5,325 nt of DNA, from contig USII01000084.1 in NCBI GenBank assembly GCA_900554725.1, positions 1 through 5,325 of the forward strand, in the 5' to 3' direction. Positions 4,615 to 5,325 of this stretch are shown in pieces (within the stretch, counting starts at the first letter, position 1; the number at the start of each line of letters is the position of its first letter). This stretch comes from an uncultured Eubacteriales bacterium (GTDB taxonomy: Bacteria > Bacillota > Clostridia > Christensenellales > Christensenellaceae). The notes under the pieces were generated by a model, which saw only the letters and a list, made by a program, of their open reading frames with translations, was not told where the DNA came from and did not search any database. The position numbers and the translations under genes were made by a program.

Positions 4615-5325
4615 AACAGCATTTAAACCAAACGCTTTTAGGCCTTGCGCCCAGTGGAATCCGCAAATTTGCACAGCTTGCAAGCCAGGCGGAAGGCTGC
4701 ATGTCTCTCACCATCGGCGAGCCCGATTTTTCTACGCCCGAGGCCATAAAAGAGGCCGCAAAGGCCGCCCTTGATCAGAATCTGACGCACTATCCCCCAA
4801 ACGCCGGGTATCCCGCGCTTCGAGAGTGCATCTGCCAGTTTGAGCGGGAGAAAAACGGCGTTTCTTACCGCCCTGAAGAGGTAATCGTGACAGACGGTGC
4901 TACCGAGGGGCTTTATCTGGCGCTGCGCGGCATTTTAAACCCAGGCGACGAAGTCATCGTGCCGCTGCCGGCCTTTGGCGTTTACGAGCCCATCATCCGC
5001 CTGTGCGGCGGGGTATTTCGCCCCATCGCCACACAGGACACCTCTTTTCAAATCGACCCCTGCCGCCTGGCCTCTCTCATAACAGGGCGCACTAAGGCCA
5101 TTTTGCTGAATTCGCCCAACAACCCAACCGGCGCCATCTATTCCCAAAAAACGCTGGAGGCCATTTACGAGATTGTGCGGCAGCGGGAACTATTTATCGT
5201 GTGCGACGATGTATATGCGCAGCTATGCTATACTGCTGCCTGCCCGAGCTTTTCTCAATTTCAGCAGATACGCGAAAAGATCATTGTCGTTCAAAGTTTT
5301 AGCAAACCCTATGCCATGACGGGCT
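4611..5325 (+). CDS. PLP-dependent aminotransferase, probable N-acetyl-LL-diaminopimelate aminotransferase (partial, 3' end outside window)
   Basis: Predicted to transfer the amino group from glutamate to N-acetyl-2-amino-6-oxopimelate, giving N-acetyl-LL-DAP (the PatA role of Bacillus). The first 238 residues of a fold-type I, class I/II aminotransferase are present and the frame is open to the window edge. Full family members are near 390 aa, so about 60 percent is visible. Motifs are IGEPDFSTP (35-43), HYPPNAGYPALRE (60-72), TDGATEG (94-100), SPNNPTG (168-174, Asn171 binding PLP), CDDVYA (198-203, Asp199 and Tyr202) and SFSKPYAMTG (229-238), with Lys232 as the PLP Schiff-base lysine. The ATG overlaps the deacetylase stop as ATGA, with a weak GGGGGA ribosome binding site, so expression is probably coupled. 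Family is firm. The substrate is inferred from neighbours, since related enzymes also act on aspartate, aromatic amino acids or other substrates. Confidence 0.85.
   Translation, partial: MKQHLNQTLLGLAPSGIRKFAQLASQAEGCMSLTIGEPDFSTPEAIKEAAKAALDQNLTHYPPNAGYPALRECICQFEREKNGVSYRPEEVIVTDGATEGLYLALRGILNPGDEVIVPLPAFGVYEPIIRLCGGVFRPIATQDTSFQIDPCRLASLITGRTKAILLNSPNNPTGAIYSQKTLEAIYEIVRQRELFIVCDDVYAQLCYTAACPSFSQFQQIREKIIVVQSFSKPYAMTG

Noticed and set aside
1..5325. CRISPR array, insertion sequence, tRNA/rRNA or phage material
   Set aside because: No spaced repeat array, transposase, terminal inverted repeats or structured RNA gene apart from the riboswitch was seen.

Overview
The window looks like a chromosomal piece of an anaerobic Firmicute, probably a Clostridia or Christensenellales-type gut bacterium. 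This rests on strong AGGAGG-type ribosome binding sites, a lysine (L-box) riboswitch with an intrinsic terminator, the acetylase variant of diaminopimelate (DAP) synthesis in the Bacillus style, and tight gene packing. The taxonomic call is an inference from these traits, not from a marker gene.

Layout. (1) 29-547, plus strand: a short corrinoid adenosyltransferase, followed by a strong hairpin (564-590) that can terminate transcription from both sides. (2) 601-2948, minus strand: a compact operon transcribed dapA-dapB-dapH. (3) 2949-3495: a regulatory intergenic region of about 550 bp. On the minus strand it holds a promoter, a lysine riboswitch aptamer, an antiterminator/terminator platform, a small possible leader ORF in a hairpin, and a hairpin beside the dapA ribosome binding site. 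On the plus strand it holds a promoter for the divergent genes. An operator-like palindrome lies between the two promoters. (4) 3496-5325, plus strand: an M20 amidohydrolase, best read as N-acetyl-diaminopimelate deacetylase, overlapping by ATGA a class I/II PLP aminotransferase that runs off the end and is best read as N-acetyl-LL-diaminopimelate aminotransferase.

Together the five biosynthetic genes make an unbroken route. DapA condenses pyruvate with aspartate semialdehyde, DapB reduces the product to tetrahydrodipicolinate, DapH N-acetylates it, the aminotransferase makes N-acetyl-LL-DAP, and the deacetylase releases LL-DAP for lysine and peptidoglycan. The first three steps are under a lysine-sensing riboswitch. 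The last two are transcribed divergently from their own promoter with a very short leader, so the two halves of the pathway appear to be controlled differently. No exotic or mobile system was seen. The most unusual material is in the intergenic control region.
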